This document shows positions 35,793-45,117 of a DNA stretch of 64,000 bases, piece by piece. The DNA is taken from positions 204,769 through 268,768 of the forward strand of contig NZ_VNHJ01000004.1 of NCBI RefSeq assembly GCF_008124525.1. The letters run 5' to 3'. Source of the DNA: Oceanicella actignis (GTDB taxonomy: Bacteria; Pseudomonadota; Alphaproteobacteria; Rhodobacterales; Rhodobacteraceae). The notes under the pieces are model-generated. The model had not been told where the DNA came from. It was given only the letters and a program-made list of their open reading frames with translations, and made no database searches. The translations under genes were made by a program, and so were the position numbers. The stretch's first letter is position 1. Each line of letters begins with the position of its first letter.

Positions 35793-36653
35793 ATGACCGC
35801 AGGGACAGGCGCAGAACAAAGGGTGGTGCAGGTCGCGAATGTGCGCATCGGCAACGCGCTGCCCTTGGCGGTGCTGGCCGGGCCGTGCCAGCTCGAATCT
35901 CTCGACCACGCGCTGATGATCGCCGAGCGCATGGCCCGCATCTGCGACGATGCGGGGCTGGGCTACGTGTTCAAGGCCAGCTTCGACAAGGCCAACCGCA
36001 CCTCGCTTTCGGGCAGGCGCGGCGTGGGGATGGAGGCCGGGCTCGAGATCCTGGCCGCGGTGCGCGCGCGCATCGGCTGCCCGGTGGTGACCGACGTGCA
36101 CCTGCCCGACCAGTGCGCGCCCGCGGCCGAGGCGGTGGACATGCTACAGATCCCCGCCTTCCTGTGCCGCCAGACCGACCTTCTGATCGCGGCCGGGCGC
36201 ACGGGCCGCGCCGTCAACGTCAAGAAGGGCCAGTTCCTGGCGCCGTGGGACATGCCCAACGTGGCCGCCAAGATCGCCGCCACCGGCAACGAGAACATCC
36301 TGCTGTGCGAGCGCGGCACCTCGTTCGGCTACAACACCCTCGTCACCGACATGCGCGCCCTGCCCCAGATGGCGGCGACGGGCTATCCGGTGGTGTTCGA
36401 CGCCACCCATTCGGTGCAGCAGCCCGGCGGGCTGGGCGGCGCTTCGGGCGGGCAGCGCGAGTTCGCGCCCGTGCTGGCGCGCGCGGCCGTCGCCGTCGGC
36501 GTCGCGGCGGTGTTCGTCGAAACGCACGAGAACCCCGACGCCGCGCCCTCGGACGGGCCGAACATGATCCCGCTCGCGCGCATGCCCGAGCTGATCGCCG
36601 ACCTCGCGGCCTTCGACCGCATGGCCAAGGAGCGGCCGATCCCGCGCCCCTGA
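35793..36653 (+). CDS. kdsA: 3-deoxy-8-phosphooctulonate synthase
   Basis: KdsA condenses arabinose-5-phosphate and phosphoenolpyruvate into Kdo-8-phosphate, the first committed step to Kdo. The 286-residue TIM-barrel protein shows [28 protein letters not shown] and [12 protein letters not shown], all typical. Whether it is a metal-dependent or metal-independent KdsA cannot be decided from the parts I inspected. Confidence 0.95.
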   Translation: MTAGTGAEQRVVQVANVRIGNALPLAVLAGPCQLESLDHALMIAERMARICDDAGLGYVFKASFDKANRTSLSGRRGVGMEAGLEILAAVRARIGCPVVTDVHLPDQCAPAAEAVDMLQIPAFLCRQTDLLIAAGRTGRAVNVKKGQFLAPWDMPNVAAKIAATGNENILLCERGTSFGYNTLVTDMRALPQMAATGYPVVFDATHSVQQPGGLGGASGGQREFAPVLARAAVAVGVAAVFVETHENPDAAPSDGPNMIPLARMPELIADLAAFDRMAKERPIPRP

Positions 36654-36696
36654 ACCCCGTCCCTCGATCCCGCCGCCCATTCGCGCAGGAGCCGCC

Positions 36697-38205
36697 ATGA
36701 CCGACTCATCCCCTCGTCCCCGCCCCGAGGTCGCGCGCAACACCTGGGACGAGCTGCGCGAGCCCATGATCGACCCCGCCGGGTTTCGGGAATACGACGT
36801 GCGCTGGCGCTATCCCGACCAGATCAACCTGCCGGGGCTGCAGCTGCTGGGGCTGGGAATCGGCACGCAGATGCACGAAGCGGGCCTGGCGCCGCGCATC
36901 GTCGTCGCCAACGATTACCGCAGCTACTCGCTGGCGGTGAAGCAGGCGCTCAGCATCGGGCTGATGCAGGCGGGGGTCGAGGTGCTGGACATCGGCCCCG
37001 CCGTCACGCCCATGGCCTATTTCGCCCAGTTCCACCTGGACGCGCCCGCCGTGGCCATGGTCACGGCCAGCCACAACCCCAACGGCTGGACCGGGGTCAA
37101 GATGGGCTTCGACCGCCCCCTGACCCACGGGCCCGAAGAGATGGCGCGCCTGCGGCGGATCGTTCTCGAGGGTCAGGGCGTCGAGCGGCCGGGCGGGCGG
37201 CTGACGCGGGTCGACGGGCTGCGCGAGGCGTATCTGGACGATCTGACCGCCGACCTGCGCCTGACGCGGCCGCTCAAGGTGGTGTGCGCCTGCGGCAACG
37301 GCACGGCCTCGGCCTTCGCGCCCGAGGCGCTGCGGCGCATCGGCGCGCAGGTGATCGAGCGCCACTGCACGCTCGACTACGACTTTCCCAACTACAACCC
37401 CAACCCCGAGGCGCTCGAAATGCTGCGCGACATGGCCGCCGCCGTGCGCGAAAGCGGCGCCGATCTGGCGCTGGGCTTCGACGGCGACGGCGACCGCTGC
37501 GGCGTGGTCGACGACGAGGGCGAAGAGATCTTCGCCGACAAGGTGGGCGTGCTGCTGGCGCGCGAATTCGCCCGCGCGCATCCGGGCGCGGTGTTCGTGG
37601 CGGACGTGAAGTCGACGGGCCTTTTCGTCTCGGATCCCGAGCTGCGCGAGCTGGGCGCGCGCGCCGAGTATTGGAAGACCGGCCACAGCCACATGAAGCG
37701 CCGCGTGCGCGAGCTGGGCGCGCTGGCGGGGTTCGAGAAATCGGGCCACTACTTCATCGCCGACCCCATCGGCCGCGGCTATGACTGCGGCCTGCGCGCG
37801 GCGATCGAGATCTGCCGCATGCTCGACCGTCGCCCCGACGCGTCGATGTCCGATCTGCGCCGCTCGCTGCCGCGCACCTGGAGCACGCCGACCATGTCGC
37901 CCTTCTGCCCGGACGAGGTCAAATACGACGTGGTCGCGCGCGTGCGCGCGAGGCTCGAGGCCCTGGCCGCGTCGGGCGGCGCGCTGGGCGGGCGGCGCAT
38001 CGCCGACATCGTGTCGGTGAACGGCGCGCGGGCCATGCTCGAGAACGGCGCCTGGGCGCTGGTGCGGGCCTCGTCGAACACGCCGAACCTGGTGGTGGTG
38101 TGCGAAAGCCCCGACAGCGAGGACGAGATGCGCGCGATCTTCGCCGATCTGGACGCGATCCTGGCCGAGCAGCCCGAGATCGGCGACTACGACCAGAAGA
38201 TCTGA
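36697..38205 (+). CDS. Phosphomannomutase/phosphoglucomutase (AlgC-like)
   Basis: The 502-residue alpha-D-phosphohexomutase has the phosphoserine loop TASHNPNGWTG (Ser125), the metal loop DGDGDRCG (about 264-271), a sugar-binding segment EKSGHYF and a C-terminal phosphate site RASSNTPNL. It interconverts hexose-6-phosphate and hexose-1-phosphate, feeding galU or GDP-mannose synthesis. Mannose or glucose preference cannot be told. The gene follows kdsA by 43 bases with GCAGGAG upstream. Confidence 0.92.
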   Translation: MTDSSPRPRPEVARNTWDELREPMIDPAGFREYDVRWRYPDQINLPGLQLLGLGIGTQMHEAGLAPRIVVANDYRSYSLAVKQALSIGLMQAGVEVLDIGPAVTPMAYFAQFHLDAPAVAMVTASHNPNGWTGVKMGFDRPLTHGPEEMARLRRIVLEGQGVERPGGRLTRVDGLREAYLDDLTADLRLTRPLKVVCACGNGTASAFAPEALRRIGAQVIERHCTLDYDFPNYNPNPEALEMLRDMAAAVRESGADLALGFDGDGDRCGVVDDEGEEIFADKVGVLLAREFARAHPGAVFVADVKSTGLFVSDPELRELGARAEYWKTGHSHMKRRVRELGALAGFEKSGHYFIADPIGRGYDCGLRAAIEICRMLDRRPDASMSDLRRSLPRTWSTPTMSPFCPDEVKYDVVARVRARLEALAASGGALGGRRIADIVSVNGARAMLENGAWALVRASSNTPNLVVVCESPDSEDEMRAIFADLDAILAEQPEIGDYDQKI

Positions 38206-38240
38206 GCGCCGCCGCCGGCGCGCATTGCGGAGGAAACGAC

Positions 38241-38933
38241 ATGGCGCTGATGGTGATCGCCGGCGCAAGCCGCGGGATCGGGCTTGAGCTGGCGCGGCAG
38301 GCCGCCGCGCGCGGCGACGAGGTGCTGGCCTGCGCGCGCCGCCCCGACGCGGCGCCCGCGCTTGCGGCGCTGTGCGAGCGGTCGGGGGGGCGGGTGCGCG
38401 CGGCGGCGCTGGACGTGACGGACCCCGATTCGTGCGATCGCGCGGCGCGCGAGCTGGGCGCGCGTCAGGCGGATCTTCTGGTGTGCAATGCGGGCGTGTT
38501 CATCGGGCGCGGCGGGCTGGACGATCCGGCGCTCGACGCCCGGGCCTGGCGCGAGACGCTGATGACCAACGTCGCCGGGCCCTTCTTCGTCGTGCGGGCC
38601 TTTCGCGCGCGCATGCGCCGCCCCGGCGGGAAGATCGCGGTGATCGGCTCGCGCATGGGCTCGAGCGCGGCGGCGTCGGGCGACGCCTACGCCTATCGCG
38701 CGTCGAAGGCGGCGGCGGCGAACCTGGCGCTGAACCTGTCGCGCGAGCTGGCGCCCGAGGGGCTGGCCGTGGGCGTGTGGCATCCCGGCTGGGTGGCGAC
38801 CGAGATGGGCGGCCCGCGCGCGGCGCTGACGCCCGAGCGCAGCGCGCGCGATCTGCTGGCGCGCTTCGACGCGCTGACCCTGGCGCGCACCGGCCTGTTC
38901 GAGGATCACGAAGGGCGGCCTATTCCGTTCTGA
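38241..38933 (+). CDS. Short-chain dehydrogenase/reductase
   Basis: The 230-residue protein has the NAD(P) motif GASRGIGLEL (about 7-16), NAG at about 82 and the YxxxK pair in YRASK (about 152-156). The segment WHPGWVATEMGG near the C-terminus occurs in C-factor-like SDRs. The substrate is unknown. A clear GAGGAAA ribosome site precedes the ATG at 38241. It sits downstream of the phosphohexomutase and may be co-transcribed. Confidence 0.88.
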   Translation: MALMVIAGASRGIGLELARQAAARGDEVLACARRPDAAPALAALCERSGGRVRAAALDVTDPDSCDRAARELGARQADLLVCNAGVFIGRGGLDDPALDARAWRETLMTNVAGPFFVVRAFRARMRRPGGKIAVIGSRMGSSAAASGDAYAYRASKAAAANLALNLSRELAPEGLAVGVWHPGWVATEMGGPRAALTPERSARDLLARFDALTLARTGLFEDHEGRPIPF

Positions 38934-39001
38934 GGGGCCATGGGGGATATGCGTGCGGGGCGTTTGCGGGGCGGGGCGCAGCGCCCGCCTCGGCGCCCGG
39001 C

Positions 39002-39616
39002 TCAGGCGTGGCCGCCCTCGCTGGACAGCAGGGCCGGGTCGACGCCGATGCGCCGCATGGCCGCTTCCCATTTGCGCGCGTCGTCGGGATCGAAGATGAG
39101 GTCGTGATCGGCCGGGCATTCCAGCCACCCGTTCTGCGCCAGCTCGGCCTCGAGCTGCCCCGGCCCCCAGCCCGCATAGCCCAGCGCCAGCAGCGCCTCG
39201 CGCGGGCCGCCGCCATTGGCCAGGCTTTCCAGGATCTCGACGCTGGCGGTCAGGCAAAGCCCGCCCGACAGCTCGCGCGTGCCCTCGGGCAGGCGCATGT
39301 CGTCGCTGTGCAGCACGAAGCCGCGGCCCATCTCGACCGGACCGCCGAAATGCACCTTCAGATCGCGCGTGCGCGGCCCCGGCGCGATGCGCAGCTGCTT
39401 GAGCAGCGAGGCGAACTTCAGATCCGGCGCGGGCTTGTTGACGATCAGGCCCATGGCGCCGTCCTCGTTATGCGCGCACATGTAGATGACCGCGTGCGAA
39501 AAGCGCGGATCGGCCAGGCCGGGCATGGCCAGAAGCATCCGGCCCTCCAGACTGTCGGCGTCCGAGCGGGCCGTGGCGCTTGCGGGCGCGGCGGGATCAT
39601 GCGGGTTCGTGTTCAT
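39002..39616 (-). CDS. YqgE/AlgH family protein (DUF179)
   Basis: The 204-residue protein has LLAMPGLADPRFSHAVIYMCAH and GLIVNKP at the N-terminus and VHFGGPVEMGRGFVLH in the middle, typical of UPF0301/YqgE. Function is unresolved; some members are linked to alginate or stress control. The ATG at 39616 is taken; a TTG codon at 39652 would add 12 residues. It converges with the SDR gene. Confidence 0.9.
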   Translation of the reverse strand: MNTNPHDPAAPASATARSDADSLEGRMLLAMPGLADPRFSHAVIYMCAHNEDGAMGLIVNKPAPDLKFASLLKQLRIAPGPRTRDLKVHFGGPVEMGRGFVLHSDDMRLPEGTRELSGGLCLTASVEILESLANGGGPREALLALGYAGWGPGQLEAELAQNGWLECPADHDLIFDPDDARKWEAAMRRIGVDPALLSSEGGHA

Positions 39617-40149
39617 GCCCTTGATGATGGGGTCGCGCACGCCCGCAATCAATGGTCAACGCTTGTGCGCGCGAAAATTGCCGCCCCATGCGCCCATCCC
39701 GAACGCCCGTGCGGCGCGCCTGCGCGCCCGCTCCCCGGACCGACGGCCAGGGCGGCGCGGCTTCGCGCCGGCTTCGGGCGCCGCGCCTGAGCACCCGCAA
39801 GGCTTGGGCTCGACGCTCCCGCGCCGGCCGCCCATGGGCGCAGCCGCGGCGCCTGTCGCGGCCCCTGTCGGGGCGCGCCCGCTCGGGCGGCAACCGCTCG
39901 CCGCCCCGCGGTCGCGGCCGACGCGGGAACGGCGCCGCCTGCCCGCGCGCCGTCGGCCGCCTCACGGCCCCTGCGGCCGCTGCCCGTCCCGAAGGCGCCC
40001 CCTTGGGCGGGCGGCGCAAGATCGCCCCGGCGCGCGCTAGCCGACCGCCCCGCGCACCGCCCCGCTCGCCGCCCCGCTCACTGCCCCGCTCACTTCATTG
40101 TGCGCGCGGCGCCCTCGCGATCGGCGGCGCGGCGCGCTATCTCTGTCGC
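39617..40149. other. GC-rich spacer between yqgE-like and DsbD-N-like genes
   Basis: The 533-base divergent region has no credible gene. It holds a 12-base tandem repeat at 40045-40092. It must contain the start signals of both flanking genes, but I see no clear consensus promoter. Confidence 0.4.
40045..40092. repeat. 12-bp tandem repeat, four units
   Basis: Units CCGCCCCGCGCA (40045-40056), CCGCCCCGCTCG, CCGCCCCGCTCA and CTGCCCCGCTCA (to 40092) follow without gaps. It ends about 58 bases before the start of the DsbD-N-like gene, so it lies in its promoter or leader region. Confidence 0.85.
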
Positions 40150-41037
40150 ATGAGAACGCGACGTCCGCCCCGCTCCGCCCCAGGATCCGCCCCTTGGCCC
40201 ATGGCCCGCGCCGCGCGCCTCGCGCTCGGGCTGGCCGTCGCCGCGATGGCCGCCGCCGCGCCGCCGCCCCCCGCCGCCCGCGCCGAGCAGGGCGCGCCCG
40301 CGACGCTGCGCCTTGTGCCCGCGGGGCGCACGGCCGACGGCCGACCCATGGCGGCGCTGCTGATGGACCTGGCCGATGGGTGGAAGACCTACTGGCGCGC
40401 GCCGGGCGAGGCGGGCGTGCCGCCGCGCATCGACTGGAGCGGGTCCGAGAACCTGGCCCGCGCCGAGGCCCTGTGGCCGCGGCCCGACGCGTTCGAGAGC
40501 TTCGGCATGCTCACGCTGGGCTACAAGCACGCGATGACCCTGCCCCTGGCGCTGGCGCCCGAGCGCGCGGACCACCCCATGCGGCTGCGCATGCGGATCG
40601 ATTACGGCGTGTGCTCGGATATCTGCATGCCCGGCAGCGCCGAGCTGTCGCTCGAGCTGCCCGCGGGCGGCGCGCCGGCCCCCGAGGCCGTGGCCGCGCG
40701 GTTGTCGGCGGCGCTGGCCGACGGGCCGCAGGACGCCGCGCGCGCGGGCGTCGCCATGGCGCGCTGCGCCCTCGAGGGCGCGGGCGGCGAGCGGCGCCTG
40801 ACCGCGCTGCTGCGCCTGCCCGCCGCGATGCGCGCGCATGCGCCGGCCGTGGTCGTCGAGGGCCCCGAAGGCGTGTGGTTCGACCCGCCGCGCGTCAGCC
40901 CCGCCGCCGAGGGAATCGAGATCGCCGCCGACGCCTGGCTGGACGATCCGGCGCTGTGGGTGGCGCGCTCGGCGGTGCGGGTGACGGTGCTGGCGGGCTC
41001 GGGCTTTTTCGAGCTGACGGGCTGCCCGGCGAGCTGA
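40150..41037 (+). CDS. Secreted protein with a DsbD N-terminal-like domain
   Basis: The 295-residue protein has a signal sequence (Ala-rich core, cleavage near AARAEQG, about 45) and a fold of the DsbD N-domain type: WKTYWRAPGEAGVPPRIDW, then a Cys155-Ser-Asp-Ile-Cys159 pair. In DsbD this pair passes electrons to periplasmic partners. There is no DsbD membrane domain, so the protein is a periplasmic, not a full reductase; it may act with CcdA or in thiol repair. An ATG at 40201 is an alternative start and gives a shorter signal peptide. Confidence 0.82.
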   Translation: MRTRRPPRSAPGSAPWPMARAARLALGLAVAAMAAAAPPPPAARAEQGAPATLRLVPAGRTADGRPMAALLMDLADGWKTYWRAPGEAGVPPRIDWSGSENLARAEALWPRPDAFESFGMLTLGYKHAMTLPLALAPERADHPMRLRMRIDYGVCSDICMPGSAELSLELPAGGAPAPEAVAARLSAALADGPQDAARAGVAMARCALEGAGGERRLTALLRLPAAMRAHAPAVVVEGPEGVWFDPPRVSPAAEGIEIAADAWLDDPALWVARSAVRVTVLAGSGFFELTGCPAS

Positions 41038-41117
41038 GCGGCGGACCAGGACCGGGACCGAACCGCGCGCCTGCCCCGCCGCGGCAACAAAATTGCCGCA
41101 CCCGGTGATTTGGTGAC

Positions 41118-41165
41118 GCAATATTGCGCAATATTCTTGCAAACGCGGCCGCCCCGCGCTATCCC
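41118..41165 (+). promoter_or_regulatory. Promoter of the MaoC gene with AT-rich palindrome
   Basis: TTGCAA (41137-41142) and TATCCC (41160-41165) are 17 bases apart. Just upstream the palindrome GCAATATTGC (41118-41127) is followed at once by GCAATATT, a repeat pair placed at -55 to -40, where an activator or repressor could bind. Confidence 0.5.
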
Positions 41166-41236
41166 TTGTGCATCGCAGCATTCCAACGCGGCGCCTCGCC
41201 GCCCAAGGGCCGCCACCCATGTCAGGAGAGACCGAC

Positions 41237-41680
41237 ATGCTCGACAACCTGCCCCGCGGCACGATCTGCATCGAGGATCTCGAGATCGGCATGTCGCGCC
41301 ACCTGCGCAAGACGGTGACCGATCGCGACATCGAGCTGTTCGCCGAGGTCTCGACCGACCGCAACCCCGTGCATCTGGACGAGTCCTACGCGCAGGACAC
41401 GATCTTCGGCGGGCGCATCGCCCATGGCATGCTGACGGCGGGCCTGATCTCGGCCGTGATCGGCGAGCAGCTGCCCGGCCACGGCACCGTCTACATGGGC
41501 CAGACGCTCAAGTTCCTGGCCCCCGTGCGCCCCGGCGACACGGTCGAGGCGCGCGTCACCGTCCTTGCCATCGACCATGCGCGGCGCCGCGTCACCCTTG
41601 ATTGCGTCTGCCGCGTGGGCGATACGGTCGTGCTGAAGGGAGAGGCGCTGGTGCTGGCGCCGTCCCGCAAGTTCGACTGA
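41237..41680 (+). CDS. MaoC-like (R)-specific enoyl-CoA hydratase
   Basis: The 147-residue hot-dog protein has the hydratase-2 motif with Asp41 and His46 in DRNPVHLDESYA and GGRIAHGML after it. (R)-hydratases feed fatty-acid intermediates to polyhydroxyalkanoate or other (R)-3-hydroxyacyl-CoA pathways. The ATG at 41237 is chosen because AGGAGAG lies seven bases upstream; the in-frame ATG at 41219 precedes that site. No polymer synthase gene lies nearby. The upstream palindrome suggests regulation. Confidence 0.88.
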   Translation: MLDNLPRGTICIEDLEIGMSRHLRKTVTDRDIELFAEVSTDRNPVHLDESYAQDTIFGGRIAHGMLTAGLISAVIGEQLPGHGTVYMGQTLKFLAPVRPGDTVEARVTVLAIDHARRRVTLDCVCRVGDTVVLKGEALVLAPSRKFD

Positions 41681-41715
41681 AGCGGCGGGCTCGCCCCGCC
41701 CCGGCGGGGGATTTC

Positions 41716-42660
41716 ATGCGCATCATCCGCGGCCTCGAGCAGGTTCGGCCCGAAGATCGCGGCGCCTCGACGGCGCTGGGCAATTTCGACGGCGTGCATC
41801 TGGGCCACCAGGCGGTCATCGACCTGGCGCGCGCGCCCGACGCGCCGCTGGGCGTGATCACCTTCGAGCCCCACCCGCGCGAGTTCTTCGCCCCCGACGC
41901 GCCGCCCTTTCGCCTGATGAACGCGGCCGCGCGCGCCCATCGGCTCGAGAAGCTGGGCGTCGAGCGCCTGTTCGAGCTGCGCTTCGACGCCGCCCTTGCC
42001 GCGCTGAGCGCCGAGGAGTTCGCGCGCAAGGTGCTGGCCGAGGCTCTGGGCGTGAAGCGGGTGGTGGTCGGGGCCGATTTCCGCTTCGGCAAGGGCCGCG
42101 CGGGCGACGCCGAAACCCTGCGCCGGCTGGGCGACGAGCTGGGCTTCGAGGTGCGCGCCGCGGGGCTGGTGCGCGGCCCTGCGGGCGAAGAGATCTCGTC
42201 GACCGCCATCCGCCGCGCCCTGCTCGAGGGCCGCCCCGAGGATGCGCGCCGCATGCTGGGCCACTGGCACCGCATCGACGGCGAGGTCCGCCACGGCGAC
42301 AAGCGCGGGCGCGAGCTGGGCTTTCCCACGGCGAACCTGTCGCTCGAAAGGCTGCTGGTTCCGCGCCATGGCGTCTATGCGGTGCTGGTCGAGGTGCTGG
42401 ACGGCCCGTTCCGGGGCGTCCGGCAGGGCGCGGCCAGCATCGGCGTGCGCCCGACCTTCGGCGTCAACGCGCCCAATCTCGAGGTGCATCTGCTGGATTT
42501 CTCGGGCGATCTTTACGGCGCGCAGATCTCGGTGGCGCTGGTCTCGTTCATCCGCCCCGAAGAGAAGTTCGACGACGTCGAGGCGCTGATCGCCCGCATG
42601 CGCGAGGACTGCGCCGAGGCGCGCCGCCGCCTTGCCGCGGCAAGCGCCGCCGCAAGCTGA
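41716..42660 (+). CDS. ribF: Bifunctional riboflavin kinase/FMN adenylyltransferase
   Basis: The 314-residue protein has an N-terminal adenylyltransferase with the HxGH motif in FDGVHLGHQAV (about 22-32), and the riboflavin kinase domain with GRELGFPTANL (about 196-206). It makes FMN and FAD. The start at 41716 begins with MRIIRGLEQV; the frame further upstream overlaps the MaoC stop region. Usually ribF is beside ileS and lspA; here it stands apart. Confidence 0.95.
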   Translation: MRIIRGLEQVRPEDRGASTALGNFDGVHLGHQAVIDLARAPDAPLGVITFEPHPREFFAPDAPPFRLMNAAARAHRLEKLGVERLFELRFDAALAALSAEEFARKVLAEALGVKRVVVGADFRFGKGRAGDAETLRRLGDELGFEVRAAGLVRGPAGEEISSTAIRRALLEGRPEDARRMLGHWHRIDGEVRHGDKRGRELGFPTANLSLERLLVPRHGVYAVLVEVLDGPFRGVRQGAASIGVRPTFGVNAPNLEVHLLDFSGDLYGAQISVALVSFIRPEEKFDDVEALIARMREDCAEARRRLAAASAAAS

Positions 42661-42730
42661 GGCGCGCGCGTCCGAACGGGGGCCGCAAGCCCTCTGGACC
42701 TGCGGCGCGCGTTGTGCTCGTTTGCCGCCC

Positions 42731-43204
42731 ATGACCGCAGAACGCCCCTCGCCCGCCGCGCCCGACGCCGAACCCTTCTGGCGCACGACGCCGCTTGCGC
42801 GCATGACGCGCGCGCAGTGGGAATCGCTGTGCGACGGCTGCGGGCGCTGCTGCCTGCTCAAGCTCGAGGACGAAGACGACGGGACCGTCGCCTACGCCAA
42901 CGTCCATTGCCGCCTGTTCGACCCCGAAACCCGCCGCTGCGGCGCCTATGCGCGGCGCAAGGCGCTGGTGTCCGGCTGCGTGATCCTTTCGCCGCAGACC
43001 ATCGACGAGATCAAGGACTGGATGCCCGCGACCTGCGCCTATCGGCTTCTGGCCGAGGGCAAGCCGCTGTTCGACTGGCACCCGCTGATCTCGGGCGATC
43101 CCGACTCGGTGCGCCGGGCGGGCGTGGCGGTGCAGGGCTCGGTTCCCGAATACGAGGTGGACGAAGACGATCTGCCCGACCACCTGATCGAAGGAATGCT
43201 GTGA
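42731..43204 (+). CDS. YcgN/YkgJ-family cysteine cluster protein (UPF0260)
   Basis: The 157-residue protein carries a conserved Cys set Cys34-x2-Cys37-x2-Cys40-Cys41 (CDGCGRCC), followed by CRLFDPETRRC and later CVIL and CAY. These belong to the UPF0260/YcgN group, probably metal- or Fe-S-binding; the role is unknown. The ATG at 42731 gives a sound N-terminus. Its stop overlaps the next start by one base (TGATG). Confidence 0.88.
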   Translation: MTAERPSPAAPDAEPFWRTTPLARMTRAQWESLCDGCGRCCLLKLEDEDDGTVAYANVHCRLFDPETRRCGAYARRKALVSGCVILSPQTIDEIKDWMPATCAYRLLAEGKPLFDWHPLISGDPDSVRRAGVAVQGSVPEYEVDEDDLPDHLIEGML

Positions 43205-44265
43205 TGTGGTTCAGCTCCGACAACGCCGCTCCCGCCGCCCCGGCCGTGCTCGAGGCGCTGGCCCGCGCCAACGAAGGCCCCGCCGGCTCTTACGGCGCCG
43301 ATCCGTGGACCGCGCGGGCCACGGCCCTTGTGCGCGAGATCTTCGAGGCGCCCGAGGCCGTCGTCCTGCCGGTGGTCACGGGCACCGCGGCCAACAGCCT
43401 GGCGCTGGCCACGCTGTGCCCGCCCTGGGCGGCCATCTGCTGCCACGAACACGCCCATGTGCAGGAGGACGAGTGCGGCGCGCCGATCTTCTACACGGGC
43501 GGCGCGACGCTGTGGCTGATCCCCGGCGCGCATGCGCGCATCGACCCCGAGGCGCTCGAGCGGCGGCTGGCGCAGGCCTGCCATGCGGGCGTGCACAACG
43601 TGCAGCGCGGCGCGGTGACGGTGACGCAGGCGACCGAGCTGGGCACGCTCTACCGCCCGGCGGATCTGCGCCGCATCGCCGACATCGCCGGCGCGTGGGA
43701 TCTGCCGCTGCACATGGACGGCGCGCGCTTCGCCAACGCGGCGGCGCGGCTGGGCGTCAGCCCCGCCGAGCTGACCTGGAAGGCGGGGGTTCAGGCGCTG
43801 TCGCTGGGCGCGACGAAGAACGGCGCGCTGGGGGTCGAGGCGGTCGTCTTCTTCGGCGAAGAGGCCGAGCGCCGCGGCTGGGAGTTCGAGCTGCGGCGCA
43901 AGCGCGGCGGCCACCTTCTGTCCAAGATGCGCTACGCCTCGGCGCAGCTGGCCGCCTGGCTGGAAGACGGGCTGTGGCTCGAGCTGGCCGCCCGCGCCAA
44001 CGCGGCGGCCGACCGCCTGGCCGAGGGGCTGCGCGCCTCGGGGCTGGCGCAGATCCCGCATCCGGTCGAGGCGAACATGGTCTTTCCGACCCTTCCGCGC
44101 GCGGTGCATGCGCGGCTGCAGGCGGCGGGGGCGCGCTACTATCCCTGGCCGCACGAACCCGCCCCCGACGGCCCCGATGACGAGCCCATCGGCTGCCGCC
44201 TGGTCTGCGCGTGGAACACCGCCGACGAGGACATCGACGCCTTTCTGGCCGCCCTGCGCGGGTGA
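43204..44265 (+). CDS. L-threonine aldolase
   Basis: The 353-residue PLP enzyme is of the beta-eliminating lyase family: MWFSSDNAAPAAPAV start, GTAANSLALA (about 61-70), HEHAHVQEDECGA, LHMDGARFANA (about 165-176) and the Schiff-base Lys in SLGATKNGALG (about 200). It cleaves threonine or allo-threonine to glycine and acetaldehyde. TGATG overlap with the cysteine-cluster gene implies coupling. Confidence 0.9.
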   Translation: MWFSSDNAAPAAPAVLEALARANEGPAGSYGADPWTARATALVREIFEAPEAVVLPVVTGTAANSLALATLCPPWAAICCHEHAHVQEDECGAPIFYTGGATLWLIPGAHARIDPEALERRLAQACHAGVHNVQRGAVTVTQATELGTLYRPADLRRIADIAGAWDLPLHMDGARFANAAARLGVSPAELTWKAGVQALSLGATKNGALGVEAVVFFGEEAERRGWEFELRRKRGGHLLSKMRYASAQLAAWLEDGLWLELAARANAAADRLAEGLRASGLAQIPHPVEANMVFPTLPRAVHARLQAAGARYYPWPHEPAPDGPDDEPIGCRLVCAWNTADEDIDAFLAALRG

Positions 44266-44273
44266 GGCGGCCC

Positions 44274-45038
44274 ATGGCGCGCGAACGCCCCGGCCTCTCG
44301 GCCTTCATCATCGCCAAGAACGAGGCCGCGCGCCTGCCTCGCGCCATCGAGGCCCTGCGCGGCCTGGCGGACGAGGTGGTGGTGGTCGATTCGGGCTCGA
44401 CCGACGGCACGCCCGAACTGGCCGAGCGGCTGGGCGCGCGCGTCTTCGTGCGCGACTGGCGCGGCTACGGCCCGCAAAAGCGCTTCGCCGAAGAGCAATG
44501 CCGCCATGACTGGCTGCTCAACGTCGACGCGGACGAGGTGGTCACCCCCGAGCTGGCCGAAGAGATCCGCCGCGTGGTGCGCGAAGAGCCGCCCTCGGCG
44601 TGGAAGGTGCGCATCCTCAACGTCTATCCGGGCGACGCGCGCCCGCGCCCGCTGGCCAACGACTACAACGTCGTGCGCCTTTACCATGTCGAGGCCGGGC
44701 GCTACCGCGACCACCCGCTCTTCGACCGGGTCGAGACCCTGGCGCCGCCGCGCCAGCTTCGGGGCGCGCTGTGGCACTATCCGTTCCTGACCTGGCACGC
44801 GCTGATCCAGAAGCAGAACGCCTACACCACCTTCCAGGCCCAGGCGGCGCGGCGCCGACCCCTGTGGCTGCTCAAGGCCCGCCTGGCGGTCGAGTTCCCC
44901 TACGTCTTCCTCAAGACCTATCTGCTGCGCGGCCATGCGCTGGGCGGCTGGAAAGGCTTCGCCTTCTCGGTTGCGCTGGCGCATGCGCGCTTCCTGCGCA
45001 TCGTCAAGCTGATCGAACGCGAAGAGAGCGCCGATTAA
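44274..45038 (+). CDS. Family 2 glycosyltransferase (LPS-type, WaaE/KdtX-like)
   Basis: The 254-residue protein has the GT2 start FIIAKNEAARL, VVVDSGSTDGTPELA and NVDADEVV (the DxD metal site), and ends with two short hydrophobic patches near VFLKTYLL. Proteins of this type add sugars to LPS inner core or related glycans in the cytoplasmic face. The acceptor is unknown. It follows the threonine aldolase gene by eight bases, and no Kdo transferase lies close by. Confidence 0.86.
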   Translation: MARERPGLSAFIIAKNEAARLPRAIEALRGLADEVVVVDSGSTDGTPELAERLGARVFVRDWRGYGPQKRFAEEQCRHDWLLNVDADEVVTPELAEEIRRVVREEPPSAWKVRILNVYPGDARPRPLANDYNVVRLYHVEAGRYRDHPLFDRVETLAPPRQLRGALWHYPFLTWHALIQKQNAYTTFQAQAARRRPLWLLKARLAVEFPYVFLKTYLLRGHALGGWKGFAFSVALAHARFLRIVKLIEREESAD

Positions 45039-45117
45039 CCGCGCGTAAGAAAAGCCGCCCTACCCTGCGAATCGGATGCCGCGCCCCGCGCGGCCCGGGG
45101 TGCGACGGAGGATCGAC

